Below are positions 1-8,117 of a DNA stretch of 64,000 nucleotides, one piece after another. The position numbers and the translations under genes were made by a program. Position 1 is the first letter of the stretch, and each line of letters begins with the position of its first letter. A model generated the notes under the pieces. The model was not told where the DNA came from. It worked only from the letters and a program-made list of their open reading frames with translations, and did not search any database. Origin of the DNA: Tenacibaculum sp. SG-28. GTDB lineage: Bacteria; Bacteroidota; Bacteroidia; Flavobacteriales; Flavobacteriaceae. The stretch spans positions 100,892 through 164,891 of the forward strand of contig NZ_MQVY01000001.1 of the NCBI RefSeq assembly GCF_002954385.1, written 5' to 3'.

Positions 1-20
1 AAGTAGTTACATTTTTCACT

Positions 21-46
21 GTTAACAATCGTTAACGTTGGTTAAC
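21..46. promoter_or_regulatory. Three phased GTTAAC repeats
   Basis: The palindromic hexamer GTTAAC occurs at 21-26, 31-36 and 41-46, exactly 10 bp apart, so all three copies face the same side of the helix. They lie about 70 bp upstream of the secreted-protein gene starting at 114. A weak -7-like element AAACTTTG sits between them at 69-76. Such phasing suggests an operator for a protein that binds cooperatively, but the regulator is not identifiable. The target could also be a divergent gene left of the window. Confidence 0.4.
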
Positions 47-113
47 TAGGAATATAAATAAGATATCCAAACTTTGTAATACTAAAATAAAAATACTATT
101 AAATTAATATATC

Positions 114-476
114 ATGAATGTAAAAATTATCGTAACAATTGTTTTGTTTTTTATCTATTGTATTGCAAATGCGCAACAAAAACCGCAAAAATATGCGGTA
201 GATTCTATACAAGCCGTAGTGACTAAATTGGAGCTAAAAATTGAAAGTATACAAGAATTACAAAGTATAGATTGGAATATAATAGAAGAGATGTTTAAGG
301 ATAACCTGCCAAGTAAAGAGATTGCTATTGTACTAGAATATCAACCTAAACAAAACGAGATTAAAACATATAAGAAAGTAGATAATTTCAGAGTAGAACT
401 CAAGGGTAAATCCTCAGATACTTCATGGATAGTAACTAAAATGAAGGCAATTGTTAAGAGAATAGTAAAGCTTTAG
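114..476 (+). CDS. Small secreted protein of unknown function
   Basis: A 120-residue protein that I do not recognise. It begins with a classical signal peptide: a short basic start, a hydrophobic stretch and a likely cleavage after the ANA of residues 18-20, just before QQ. The mature part is about 100 residues, charged, with no cysteine, no repeats and no membrane segment, so it is probably periplasmic or secreted. It stands alone, with a phased GTTAAC array upstream and a hairpin terminator downstream that it shares with the convergent metalloprotease gene. No function is inferred. Confidence 0.7.
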   Translation: MNVKIIVTIVLFFIYCIANAQQKPQKYAVDSIQAVVTKLELKIESIQELQSIDWNIIEEMFKDNLPSKEIAIVLEYQPKQNEIKTYKKVDNFRVELKGKSSDTSWIVTKMKAIVKRIVKL

Positions 477-586
477 TGAACAAGATAGCAGAACATACTT
501 TCCCTAATTTATTTTTTAGATGTTTTGTTGTGCTCTATTATAGTTTATAGTCTCAGAATTTATGAACTTTTTAGAAAGCAAGTTAT

Positions 587-615
587 AAAAAGCGAGTCGA
601 TTAGACTCGCTTTTT
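587..615. terminator. Bidirectional rho-independent terminator
   Basis: The stem AGCGAGTC (591-598) pairs with GACTCGCT (604-611) around the loop GATTA. The stem is extended by A-T pairs that give a T run on either strand. It lies between the plus-strand secreted-protein gene and the convergent metalloprotease gene, whose stop codon begins at 616, and can serve both. Confidence 0.85.
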
Positions 616-3591
616 CTACTTTATGATTAGCTTTGAGATTGTTTGTTTACTACCGTTTTGAACTTGTAATAAGTACATACCTGCTTTAACCGAATCAAAA
701 TTTAAGTTTTCTGAAAATACTCCTAATGCCTCTGGAAAATGCAAATCCTGAAGCACTCTTCCTCTTATATCGTATAGCTTTACGGTAACTCCTTTCTCAT
801 TTTTGAGTAGAAAAGATAGTTGAAATGCTCCATCAGAGGGGTTTGGATATATTTTAAAATTTTCAAAAACAGTAGTATTGGTTGATGCTACAGCATCTAT
901 AACTACAGTGTAATCCTCTACTTCTCCATCGAAGTTTGTTTCGCATGCCGCAGGGTCTCCATCGTTTAAATACTTCGTAGAAATTCTTAACAATGTATTT
1001 CCGAGTTCAGCATTTTCAGGAATAGTAATTTGTAATGGGCTATTACTTGTAATTCCATTAGAATTAGAATTCACAATACCTAAATCATATTCTTCCTCGG
1101 GGTCTAGTTTGCAATTCTGATTCCAATCAAACCATGCGAAGGTTTTCGTTTGAAAAGCACCATCGGTATTTGCATATACAGTAAGTGGTATAGATTCCCC
1201 TTGTTGCACAAGAGTTGAAATGGCAGTGAAGTCATTATATCCCTGCGTTTTGTTGGGAGTAGCGTTGTCAATGGTATTAAATCTTACTAAAGTTGTACTA
1301 GTGTTGTATTGTGTAGTTCCTGAAGAAGTACAAATACCATCAATAATATTTAGCCTAATAGGGATATTTTGTGTAAACGAAGTGCTTTGTGCATTCAATG
1401 TGATTTCATAAGAGTCAGATAACACGTTTTCCAGATTCGAAATATCTAGATAAAAGTTTCCGTTTTCACTGATATTTTCTGCGCTCAAATTACTCGTTGC
1501 TCCCGGGGGTAGATCTTGTATGCTTAACGATACGTTTTCAGTGTAATTAGAAGATTTTAGAAAATCAAAATTAAATCGAATTTCTGTGGTAACCTCATTG
1601 CAGATTTCAGTGTCTCCGGTGGTATTAGTAATTGCGAAATTCGGTGTTGTATTAATTCCAAAAGAGGAGGTAATGTTATAAAAAATATTATCGGCTGCTT
1701 CCACCATTATATAAGCACTAGTACTGGTTGTGACCGTATTTGGTAAAGTGATAGTTTCCTGGCCATCATTATCAGTATTTGTTGCTAAGGTAACAGGAAA
1801 TGTACTTCCTCCATCTGTAGATAATTTAATATTTACTTTTTTACAGTTTATTGGTGTTTCATTTGTTTTACCAACTACCCAAGCTACATCTATCGTTTCA
1901 TTTTGCTCTAAATTAGGAAGGTTAGTTACCGTAAAAATAGGAGCATTCACTACATTTACAGTAACATCATCTCTGGAGTTGGCACCTCCATTAGTGTTGT
2001 TATCTCGAACTGTTAGCGCAAAATTTAGTTCTCTGGCGACACTTGGTAAAACTTCCCATGTAGAACCCGTATTTCCGGATATTACAGTATTAATTGCAGG
2101 GAAATAGCGATCAGGACTATTTGATGGTGCTAACGATCGGAACAAAGGACCTCCGATATTGGTTGCTTCCGGTGGCATCGATGCAGCAATTTCATTATCT
2201 ATTTGTTCCCAAGTATACGTTAAAGCATTTACTCCATTATCGTCAGAGGCATTTGCTTTCATTACGAAAGGAGTGAGTTTAGGAATGCTATATGATCCAC
2301 CTGAAACTACTGTTGGAGCTATATTGTTGGTATCTTCCAATGTGGCACAGGTAGCAGATGTCTGTATAATCTCCCACATTTGAGCTATGCTTACAGCATG
2401 GAAATAGTCATCGCTTACCGATTGTATATTTGGACTACATATACCTGCATATGCCATTATTGTAGATCCACTTCCGGGTTCCACAGCAGTTGATCCAGTT
2501 CTATTTCCGTTACAGAAATTATTAAAGGTATGGGTAGCTCCAAACTGATGTCCTATTTCATGTGCTACATAATCTATGTCAAATGGATCTCCAATAGGTT
2601 GTTGCCTTCCTGTTATACCTCTAGCTTTTTGATTTGAGATACAAACTACTCCCAATCCTGCAAGTCCACCACCACCGGTACTAAATGTGTGACCGATGTC
2701 GTAATTTGAGGGAGTTATTATATTATCACAAACACTTTGGCTTTCATTGATTAAAAGGCTCGCATTGTCGTTTGATAAGTTGTCTGTGCTTGGGTCTAAA
2801 AAAATAATTTTATCATTGTCGTTTACTAGCACCATACGAACAGCCATGTCTCTTTGATATACAGCGTTTACTCTAGTCATCGTTGTATTCATGGCTGAAA
2901 GTACTGCTGCTTTTTTTACCTGATCTGTTGCAGTAGATGGTATATTCTGTCTACTGAGGTGAAATAAGGAATATTCGCCTGTACATGCTATGGCAATTCT
3001 AAAAGTTCTCAATTTTCCATCGTCAACGGTTTTATAGGAATTTTGTCTAGCAGCATTATTTTCTTGTTTAGAATCATTTGTCAAACAGATAAAATCCTCT
3101 TTGTCATGGTTTATGTCTTCCTTTTTGTATGCAAGATACTTATCAAGATTTTTAGTTAAAGGGTCAATATAGATTGTCTTTTTACTTCCAGAAGTTATCA
3201 TTACATGAACACCATCGGATCCAATACTGATATATGCATGCTTATCAGGATTCTTTATACATTTACCCGAATAGGAAGTGATGCTGCTGAATTTCCTAGC
3301 AATCTCCTTCTCAAAATTAGAAATTTTTCGTATTTTGAAAATAGAGAAAATACCATTACTGTCGGGTAATACAATTGTAATTGCATTACTTTTAGTTGCG
3401 GTTCTTAGGTGGGTAACAAACGCCTTTTTATCCAAAGAATAGCCTTCGAAATCTTTGGGCATAATATTCCTTTCAAGAAGTGTACTTTTGTTTTGTAAAT
3501 TATAGGATTCTAATTTTTTCCAGTAATTTTGTGCATTAGCTAAAAATGTACTAAATAAAAAAAGTGAAAATAGAAGGTAGTATTTTTTCAT
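616..3591 (-). CDS. Secreted reprolysin-like zinc metalloprotease with T9SS sorting tail
   Basis: A 991-residue secreted metzincin protease. Residues 1-20 form a signal peptide ending ANA before QN. The zinc motif HEIGHQFGATH starts near residue 344, giving three zinc histidines and a catalytic glutamate. A central Ig-like/fibronectin-like region follows, then a GEVEDY-type module (DGEVEDYTV) and, in the last 75 or so residues, a type A T9SS sorting domain (IYPNPSDG near its start, KLIIK at the end). It is therefore exported by Sec and released or anchored by the GldKLMN machinery also encoded in this window. An upstream ATG at 3618 is open, but a good promoter (3620-3650) would start transcription at about 3613 and leave almost no leader, and the signal peptide only makes sense from 3591. 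The gene ends at a shared terminator. Confidence 0.93.
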   Translation of the reverse strand: MKKYYLLFSLFLFSTFLANAQNYWKKLESYNLQNKSTLLERNIMPKDFEGYSLDKKAFVTHLRTATKSNAITIVLPDSNGIFSIFKIRKISNFEKEIARKFSSITSYSGKCIKNPDKHAYISIGSDGVHVMITSGSKKTIYIDPLTKNLDKYLAYKKEDINHDKEDFICLTNDSKQENNAARQNSYKTVDDGKLRTFRIAIACTGEYSLFHLSRQNIPSTATDQVKKAAVLSAMNTTMTRVNAVYQRDMAVRMVLVNDNDKIIFLDPSTDNLSNDNASLLINESQSVCDNIITPSNYDIGHTFSTGGGGLAGLGVVCISNQKARGITGRQQPIGDPFDIDYVAHEIGHQFGATHTFNNFCNGNRTGSTAVEPGSGSTIMAYAGICSPNIQSVSDDYFHAVSIAQMWEIIQTSATCATLEDTNNIAPTVVSGGSYSIPKLTPFVMKANASDDNGVNALTYTWEQIDNEIAASMPPEATNIGGPLFRSLAPSNSPDRYFPAINTVISGNTGSTWEVLPSVARELNFALTVRDNNTNGGANSRDDVTVNVVNAPIFTVTNLPNLEQNETIDVAWVVGKTNETPINCKKVNIKLSTDGGSTFPVTLATNTDNDGQETITLPNTVTTSTSAYIMVEAADNIFYNITSSFGINTTPNFAITNTTGDTEICNEVTTEIRFNFDFLKSSNYTENVSLSIQDLPPGATSNLSAENISENGNFYLDISNLENVLSDSYEITLNAQSTSFTQNIPIRLNIIDGICTSSGTTQYNTSTTLVRFNTIDNATPNKTQGYNDFTAISTLVQQGESIPLTVYANTDGAFQTKTFAWFDWNQNCKLDPEEEYDLGIVNSNSNGITSNSPLQITIPENAELGNTLLRISTKYLNDGDPAACETNFDGEVEDYTVVIDAVASTNTTVFENFKIYPNPSDGAFQLSFLLKNEKGVTVKLYDIRGRVLQDLHFPEALGVFSENLNFDSVKAGMYLLQVQNGSKQTISKLIIK

Positions 3592-3619
3592 AAATAAATT
3601 ATTTAACGCAGTTATCAAC

Positions 3620-3650
3620 CAAAACTATTTAATTGATATTTTTTTAACAA
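3620..3650 (-). promoter_or_regulatory. Promoter of the metalloprotease gene
   Basis: On the minus strand TTG (3648-3650) is followed after 20 bp by TAGTTTTG (3620-3627), a full match to the Bacteroidota -33/-7 pattern. The predicted start of transcription is near 3613, about 20 bases before the ATG at 3591. This favours 3591 over 3618 as the start codon. Confidence 0.7.
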
Positions 3651-3663
3651 GATTTATAAAATT

Positions 3664-4362
3664 ATGAATAAAAAAATTAAGATTGATGATTTAACCCAAA
3701 AAGATTTCAAAGAAACTTGGGATTTGCAAACACAATTGCTAGACTCTATAATAACACTTAAAAGAGCAAAACGCAACGGCGAGACCACAGAGGAAACACC
3801 GAATTATTTTTTGTTTGTAGAGCATCCTCACGTGTATACTTTGGGAAAATCTGGGGATCTTAAAAATCTATTAATTTCAAAAGAACAACTACAACAAAAA
3901 GGGGCTTCTTTTTATAAAATAAATAGAGGAGGTGATATTACTTACCACGGACCTGGACAAATAGTTGGGTATCCTATTTTAGATCTTGAAAACTTTTTTA
4001 CCGATATTCATAAGTATCTTCGACTTTTAGAGGAAACCATTATTCTTACCCTTGCAGAATACGGAATTGAATCGGGCAGAAGTAAAGGCGAGACAGGGGT
4101 TTGGCTAGATGTAGGTACTCCTTTTGCCAGAAAGATATGTGCCATGGGAATACGAGCAAGTAGGTGGGTTACAATGCATGGTTTTGCTTTGAATGTAAAT
4201 GCAGATCTTGGTTACTTTGACAATATCATACCCTGCGGTATCCGTGGAAAACAGGTTACTTCGATGCAAGCAGAATTAGGAAGAGAAATTGACGAACAAG
4301 AGATAAAAGAAAAGATTCTAAAGCATTTTAAAGAACTGTTTGCAGTAGAACAATACATGTAA
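3664..4362 (+). CDS. lipB: Octanoyl-[acyl carrier protein]:protein N-octanoyltransferase (LipB)
   Basis: Transfers octanoate from octanoyl-ACP to lipoyl domains of 2-oxoacid dehydrogenases and the glycine cleavage H protein, the first step of de novo lipoylation in the cytosol. The 232-residue length is normal. Family motifs are present: HPHVYTLGKSG, RGGDITYHGPGQIVGYP from about residue 88, RKICAMGIR with the conserved lysine at 157, MHGFALNVN, and PCGIRG with the acyl-accepting cysteine at about 191. The gene is divergent from the metalloprotease and ends in a strong terminator shared with the convergent YceI gene. Confidence 0.96.
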   Translation: MNKKIKIDDLTQKDFKETWDLQTQLLDSIITLKRAKRNGETTEETPNYFLFVEHPHVYTLGKSGDLKNLLISKEQLQQKGASFYKINRGGDITYHGPGQIVGYPILDLENFFTDIHKYLRLLEETIILTLAEYGIESGRSKGETGVWLDVGTPFARKICAMGIRASRWVTMHGFALNVNADLGYFDNIIPCGIRGKQVTSMQAELGREIDEQEIKEKILKHFKELFAVEQYM

Positions 4363-4365
4363 ACT

Positions 4366-4396
4366 AAAAAAGTGATTGGTTTCCAATCACTTTTTT
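4366..4396. terminator. Bidirectional terminator between lipB and the YceI gene
   Basis: The stem GTGATTGG (4372-4379) pairs with CCAATCAC (4383-4390), extended by A and T runs on both sides. It lies between two convergent genes and gives a T tail in either direction. Confidence 0.85.
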
Positions 4397-4417
4397 AGTT
4401 TAATTCAAAAGAACAAC

Positions 4418-5059
4418 TTAGTTTTTCGCTTTTACATCGAATGAAATTTCAATTAAATCGTCAATAAATTTATCTTTTAAATTTTCAAAAATCTTTTTTG
4501 ATTTATATTCAATACCGAATTCTGTTCTATCAATACTAAAGGTATCACTTTTAAAGGCCATTAACCCATTTTCGTTATAAATTATCGCAGGAATGGTAAT
4601 ACTTTTAGTAACATCTTTTATCGTAAGATTTCCTGTAATGTGTAATTTTTCGCCTTTCATTTCAGAGGAAGCTACTTCAAATTTTGCAGCCGGAAATTTT
4701 TCAACATCAAAAAAATCAGCAGCTTTTAAGTGCTTCTCTAGATTCTCTTTTCCCTGACCCTCTAAATCGGTACAAACGATTGAATTCATATTAACTACGA
4801 ATTTTCCAGCTTTAATAATTCCATTTTCAACTTCGAATGCTCCGTACTCCATTGCGATATTTCCATTGTGCGAACCCGTTGGTTTTGATCCTTTCCACAG
4901 CATTGTAGACTCTTCAATGTTTACTTCGTAGGAATTTGCAAGATTTTCTACTTTTTGTACATCTTTAACCTCTTCACCCGTAGTAACTTTATTTTTTTCT
5001 GTCTTACAAGAAACTGCGGTTAAGGCTACAAATGCTATTGCTAAAATTGATTTTTTCAT
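4418..5059 (-). CDS. YceI-family lipoprotein
   Basis: A 213-residue lipoprotein. The start MKKSILAIAFVALTAVSC is a lipoprotein signal peptide, with the lipid-bearing cysteine at residue 18. From about residue 45 to the end it has the YceI lipocalin-like fold signature: the VNIEESTMLWKGSKP strand, a central TGNLTIKDVTKSITIP strand, and DRTEFGIEYKSK near the C-terminus. YceI proteins bind isoprenoid or other amphiphilic ligands in the periplasm; the ligand here is unknown. A -7-like TAAATTTG lies on the minus strand at 5096-5103. The gene is monocistronic and ends at the terminator shared with lipB. Confidence 0.9.
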   Translation of the reverse strand: MKKSILAIAFVALTAVSCKTEKNKVTTGEEVKDVQKVENLANSYEVNIEESTMLWKGSKPTGSHNGNIAMEYGAFEVENGIIKAGKFVVNMNSIVCTDLEGQGKENLEKHLKAADFFDVEKFPAAKFEVASSEMKGEKLHITGNLTIKDVTKSITIPAIIYNENGLMAFKSDTFSIDRTEFGIEYKSKKIFENLKDKFIDDLIEISFDVKAKN

Positions 5060-5127
5060 GGTATTGTTTTAAAAAATTGATTAAGTTAAGTACTACAAAT
5101 TTAATTAAAATTTATTTTCCTTGGAAA

Positions 5128-5844
5128 TTATTTTCTTTTTAATAACTGATTAATAACATAAGATGCTGCTTGAAGTCCAAATGCAGCAGGCATGTAACTA
5201 ATGGTACCGTAGTATGATTTTTTAAAGTTTTTCCCATCCGTAAGTTGTAAGCTATTAGGAATTTGAATTTCTTCAGAATATACCGCTTTAACTCCTTTGT
5301 CTACTTTTCGTTCTGCTAGTCTTTTTCGCAGTGTTTTAGCCATTTTGCAATGTTTTGTCTTCGAGATATCTTTTACCTTTACTTTGGAGGCATCGAGTTT
5401 CCCTCCAGCACCCATAGAACTGACTATTTTTACTTTTTTTCTTCTTGCAGCAACTAATAAGTTTACTTTAGGGGTAATGCTATCAATACAATCTATGACA
5501 TAATCATACTGTGGGTCTATGATTTCATAGGCACGCTCTGGTGATAAGAACTCTTCCAAAACCGTAAGGTGAATATCTGGATTGATATCTACTATTCTCT
5601 CGGCCATTACTTTGGCTTTAGATTTTCCTATAGTGCTATCTAAAGCTGGAAGTTGTCTGTTTTTATTTGTAATATCAAAAGCATCACCATCAACAATTGT
5701 CATTTTTTGCACGCCAGCTCTCGCGATAAATTCTGCGGCAAAAGAGCCAACTCCACCTAGTCCGACAATTAAAATATTGGCTTTTTTAATTTTAAGTATA
5801 CCTTCCTTTTGTACCAACAGTTCGGTGCGTTCTAACCATTTCAT
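5128..5844 (-). CDS. tcdA: tRNA threonylcarbamoyladenosine dehydratase (TcdA, ThiF/E1 superfamily)
   Basis: Catalyses ATP-dependent dehydration of the t6A base at position 37 of ANN-decoding tRNAs to cyclic ct6A. The 238-residue protein has the E1-like Rossmann motif GLGGVGSFAAEFIARAGV near residues 27-44, the DGDAFDITNKNRQ segment, and the ATP-pocket DYVIDCIDSITPK segment. It lacks the long extension of ubiquitin-like E1 enzymes, which points to TcdA rather than ThiF or MoeB. Its ATG overlaps the stop codon of the upstream TatD-family gene by 4 bases, so the two are translationally coupled within a tRNA-maintenance cluster. Confidence 0.9.
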   Translation of the reverse strand: MKWLERTELLVQKEGILKIKKANILIVGLGGVGSFAAEFIARAGVQKMTIVDGDAFDITNKNRQLPALDSTIGKSKAKVMAERIVDINPDIHLTVLEEFLSPERAYEIIDPQYDYVIDCIDSITPKVNLLVAARRKKVKIVSSMGAGGKLDASKVKVKDISKTKHCKMAKTLRKRLAERKVDKGVKAVYSEEIQIPNSLQLTDGKNFKKSYYGTISYMPAAFGLQAASYVINQLLKRK

Positions 5845-6491
5845 AAAGTAAATATGTTGTTAAAATTGTAATTAATTTCTGTTTGAATTTCTGTGATATT
5901 TTTTCCTTTTAAAGCAGCAAATTTATAATAAATGTCTTGTATAGAATAGGCTGTGTTATCCGTTTCTAATAAAAAATTCTCCGTATCTATACTACGAACT
6001 ACCTCTTGCAAATTTTTATTTTTTAACAAAGATGCACCAACAGATAAAACGATTCCATTGCGGAGAAGCTCTCGCGCCAGGTGTATGTTTTTATGGTACC
6101 CATGTACAATCCATTTCTGCTTCGGTTTTCGTTGTTTTTTGATAGCTAATAGCTCATTGTAACTTTTAACACAATGAAGAAGTACAGGTTTTTCATATTT
6201 TTCTGAAATTTCTATTTGTTGTTGCAAAACCTCTACTTGCAATTCAAAGTTTATATCAATTTTTTTATCCAAACCACATTCTCCAATAGCAAGGCATTTT
6301 TTGGAAGAAATATTCTTGTGTATGCACTGGAGATCGTTTTCGATTTGTCCCTGATTAATATACCATGGATGGATGCCAATAGAAAAATAAGTACTATTTA
6401 TTTTAGAGTTTGGGTACTGGTTGTAAATCGAAATGATTGCCGGATCCTCTTGTACAGTATGCGTATGCGTATCATAAAATTGAGGTTCCAT
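5841..6491 (-). CDS. TatD-family metal-dependent hydrolase/DNase
   Basis: A 216-residue TIM-barrel hydrolase. Metal-ligand motifs are visible: YDTHTHT at the start, GIHPWYI, AIGECGLDK, PVLLHCVK, a conserved H in the WIVHGYH strand, and LLETDNT near the end. It is shorter than the roughly 260-residue TatD of E. coli, as is common for this flavobacterial type. The substrate (DNA 3' ends, D-Tyr-tRNA or other) cannot be read from sequence. It overlaps tcdA by 4 bases and follows dtd after 2 bases, so it belongs to the dtd-tatD-tcdA operon. I leave out a gene symbol because TatD paralogues cannot be told apart here. Confidence 0.88.
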   Translation of the reverse strand: MEPQFYDTHTHTVQEDPAIISIYNQYPNSKINSTYFSIGIHPWYINQGQIENDLQCIHKNISSKKCLAIGECGLDKKIDINFELQVEVLQQQIEISEKYEKPVLLHCVKSYNELLAIKKQRKPKQKWIVHGYHKNIHLARELLRNGIVLSVGASLLKNKNLQEVVRSIDTENFLLETDNTAYSIQDIYYKFAALKGKNITEIQTEINYNFNNIFTL

Positions 6492-6493
6492 GT

Positions 6494-6946
6494 TTACTCT
6501 TTATTTTTTGTATCTATAATGATGGTAACCGGGCCGTCGTTACACAAAGCTACTTGCATGTCGGCACCAAATTCTCCAGTTTGTATTTTCTTTCCTACAT
6601 CTTGCTCAATTTGCGAAATGAATTTTTTATATAATGGAAGTGCAATTTCTGGTTTAGCAGCTTTTATATAGCTTGGTCTATTTCCTTTTTTTGTTGCAGC
6701 TTGAAGCGTGAATTGGCTCACCACTAGGAGATCTGCATGAATATCCTTCACCGATTTATTCATGATGTTATTTTCATCGTTAAAGATTCTTAGGTTTACA
6801 ATTTTTTTAGATAACCATCGTATATCTTCTTCAGTATCGCTCTCCGTGATACCTATTAATACGACAATACCATTTTTAATAATGGCAACTTTATTGTTCG
6901 CAATAGTTACGCTAGCTTCCGTAACTCTCTGTAGTACTGCTCTCAT
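6494..6946 (-). CDS. dtd: D-aminoacyl-tRNA deacylase
   Basis: Hydrolyses D-aminoacyl-tRNA (and mischarged glycyl-tRNA(Ala)), protecting translation from D-amino acids. The 150-residue length is typical. Family motifs are present: MRAVLQRVTEASV at the N-terminus, SQFTLQA near residues 77-83 (the SQFTL element of the active site), and NDGPVTIIID at the C-terminus (the Gly-Pro motif that excludes L-amino acids). It lies 27 bases downstream of rsgA and 2 bases upstream of the TatD gene. Confidence 0.95.
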   Translation of the reverse strand: MRAVLQRVTEASVTIANNKVAIIKNGIVVLIGITESDTEEDIRWLSKKIVNLRIFNDENNIMNKSVKDIHADLLVVSQFTLQAATKKGNRPSYIKAAKPEIALPLYKKFISQIEQDVGKKIQTGEFGADMQVALCNDGPVTIIIDTKNKE

Positions 6947-6973
6947 GTTTGTAATCTCCTAGCTAATATGTTG

Positions 6974-7915
6974 TTATCTCCAAATATCCGTTCTGTAATT
7001 TTCCTCCTCGTCTTCTAAAATTTGCAAGTAACTCTTATAACGTGACCAAGATATCTCTTCATTTTCTAAGGCTTCCTTAACGGCACATTTTGGCTCGTTT
7101 ATATGAATACAATTGTTGAATTTACAATCTTTCTTCAATTTGAAAAACTCGGGAAAGTAGTCTCCTAATTCGTCTTTATCCATATCAACAACTCCAAATC
7201 CCTTTATTCCCGGCGTATCAATAATTTGGGCATTAAAACTCAAGTCAAACATTTCTGCGAATGTAGTGGTGTGCTGTCCTTGTTTATGCTGCTCTGAAAT
7301 CTCCTTAGTCTTAAGATTAAGGGATGGTTCAATTGCATTTACTAATGTTGTTTTTCCAACCCCAGAATGTCCTGCAAACATACTTACTTTACCTTCCATA
7401 ATTTTTTTTACAGAAGAAATATTTATGTCTTGTATTGCGGAAACTTCAATGCAAGTGTATCCAATATTCTCGTAAATATCTTTTAGATAAAGAATTTCAG
7501 CTCTTTCGTCTACGGAATAGGAATCAATTTTATTAAAAACTAAAATGGTCTCAATGGAGTAGGCTTCTGCAGTAACTAAAAAACGATCTATAAATGTAGT
7601 TAAAGTTGGTGGGTTATTGATGGTAATTAAAAGAAAAACTTGGTCAATATTAGCGGCAATAACATGGGTTTGTTTCGATAAGTTAACCGATTTTCGAACG
7701 ATACAGTTTTTACGTTCTTTGATGGTAGATATAACCCCAGTTTCAGCATCTGTTTTGGATTCTAGTTCAAATTCGACAACATCTCCAACTGCTATTGGAT
7801 TTGTACTCTTAATTCCTTTTATTCTAAACTTTCCTTTTATTCTACACTTGTATAATGTAGTGCCTGTTTTTACCCAGTACCAGCTTCCTGTAGATTTATA
7901 GACAGTTCCAATCAT
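6974..7915 (-). CDS. rsgA: Small ribosomal subunit biogenesis GTPase RsgA
   Basis: A circularly permuted GTPase that checks late 30S subunit maturation. The 313-residue protein has an N-terminal OB fold, then the G motifs in permuted order: NKID (G4) first, then GHSGVGKTTL (G1, P loop), and DTPGIKGFG (G3). A C-terminal zinc finger follows, with CKFNNCIH and PKC supplying ligands. It is the first gene of the minus-strand rsgA-dtd-tatD-tcdA cluster, which is otherwise devoted to tRNA quality control. Its upstream gap holds a small plus-strand DUF4177-like fragment. Confidence 0.96.
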   Translation of the reverse strand: MIGTVYKSTGSWYWVKTGTTLYKCRIKGKFRIKGIKSTNPIAVGDVVEFELESKTDAETGVISTIKERKNCIVRKSVNLSKQTHVIAANIDQVFLLITINNPPTLTTFIDRFLVTAEAYSIETILVFNKIDSYSVDERAEILYLKDIYENIGYTCIEVSAIQDINISSVKKIMEGKVSMFAGHSGVGKTTLVNAIEPSLNLKTKEISEQHKQGQHTTTFAEMFDLSFNAQIIDTPGIKGFGVVDMDKDELGDYFPEFFKLKKDCKFNNCIHINEPKCAVKEALENEEISWSRYKSYLQILEDEEENYRTDIWR

Positions 7916-7937
7916 CTAACAAAGATGCAAATAAAAA

Positions 7938-8090
7938 ATGAAAAAGATGGCAGAGAAAGGCTGGGAATTAGCATTTGTAAATAGTGGTGAAGCGAGTTAT
8001 TCTGGTAGGGGAAATAGTAATGGTATTTTTATCACACGATACGGGTTTAAAAGAAAAAGAAAGACACCTGTTGCTCAATCTTCCAATTAA
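7938..8090 (+). CDS. Short DUF4177-like protein or gene remnant
   Basis: A 50-codon frame on the plus strand between two minus-strand operons. Its product contains MAEKGWELAFVNSG and GIFITRYGFKRKRK, resembling the C-terminal half of DUF4177-type small proteins (the usual pattern is 'GWELV ... YIFKR'). An in-frame stop at 7932 leaves no room for the usual N-terminal strand, so it is either a truncated remnant or a very small gene. A second ATG lies at 7947. The match is recognised by eye only. Confidence 0.4.
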   Translation: MKKMAEKGWELAFVNSGEASYSGRGNSNGIFITRYGFKRKRKTPVAQSSN

Positions 8091-8116
8091 AAAAAACGCC
8101 CATTAGGGCGCTTTTT
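8091..8116 (-). terminator. Terminator of the aromatic amino acid operon
   Basis: On the minus strand GCGCCC pairs with GGGCGT around the loop TAAT, followed by a T run. It starts 2 bases after the stop codon of the DAHP synthase gene, the last gene of the operon. Confidence 0.8.
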
Positions 8117-8117
8117 C

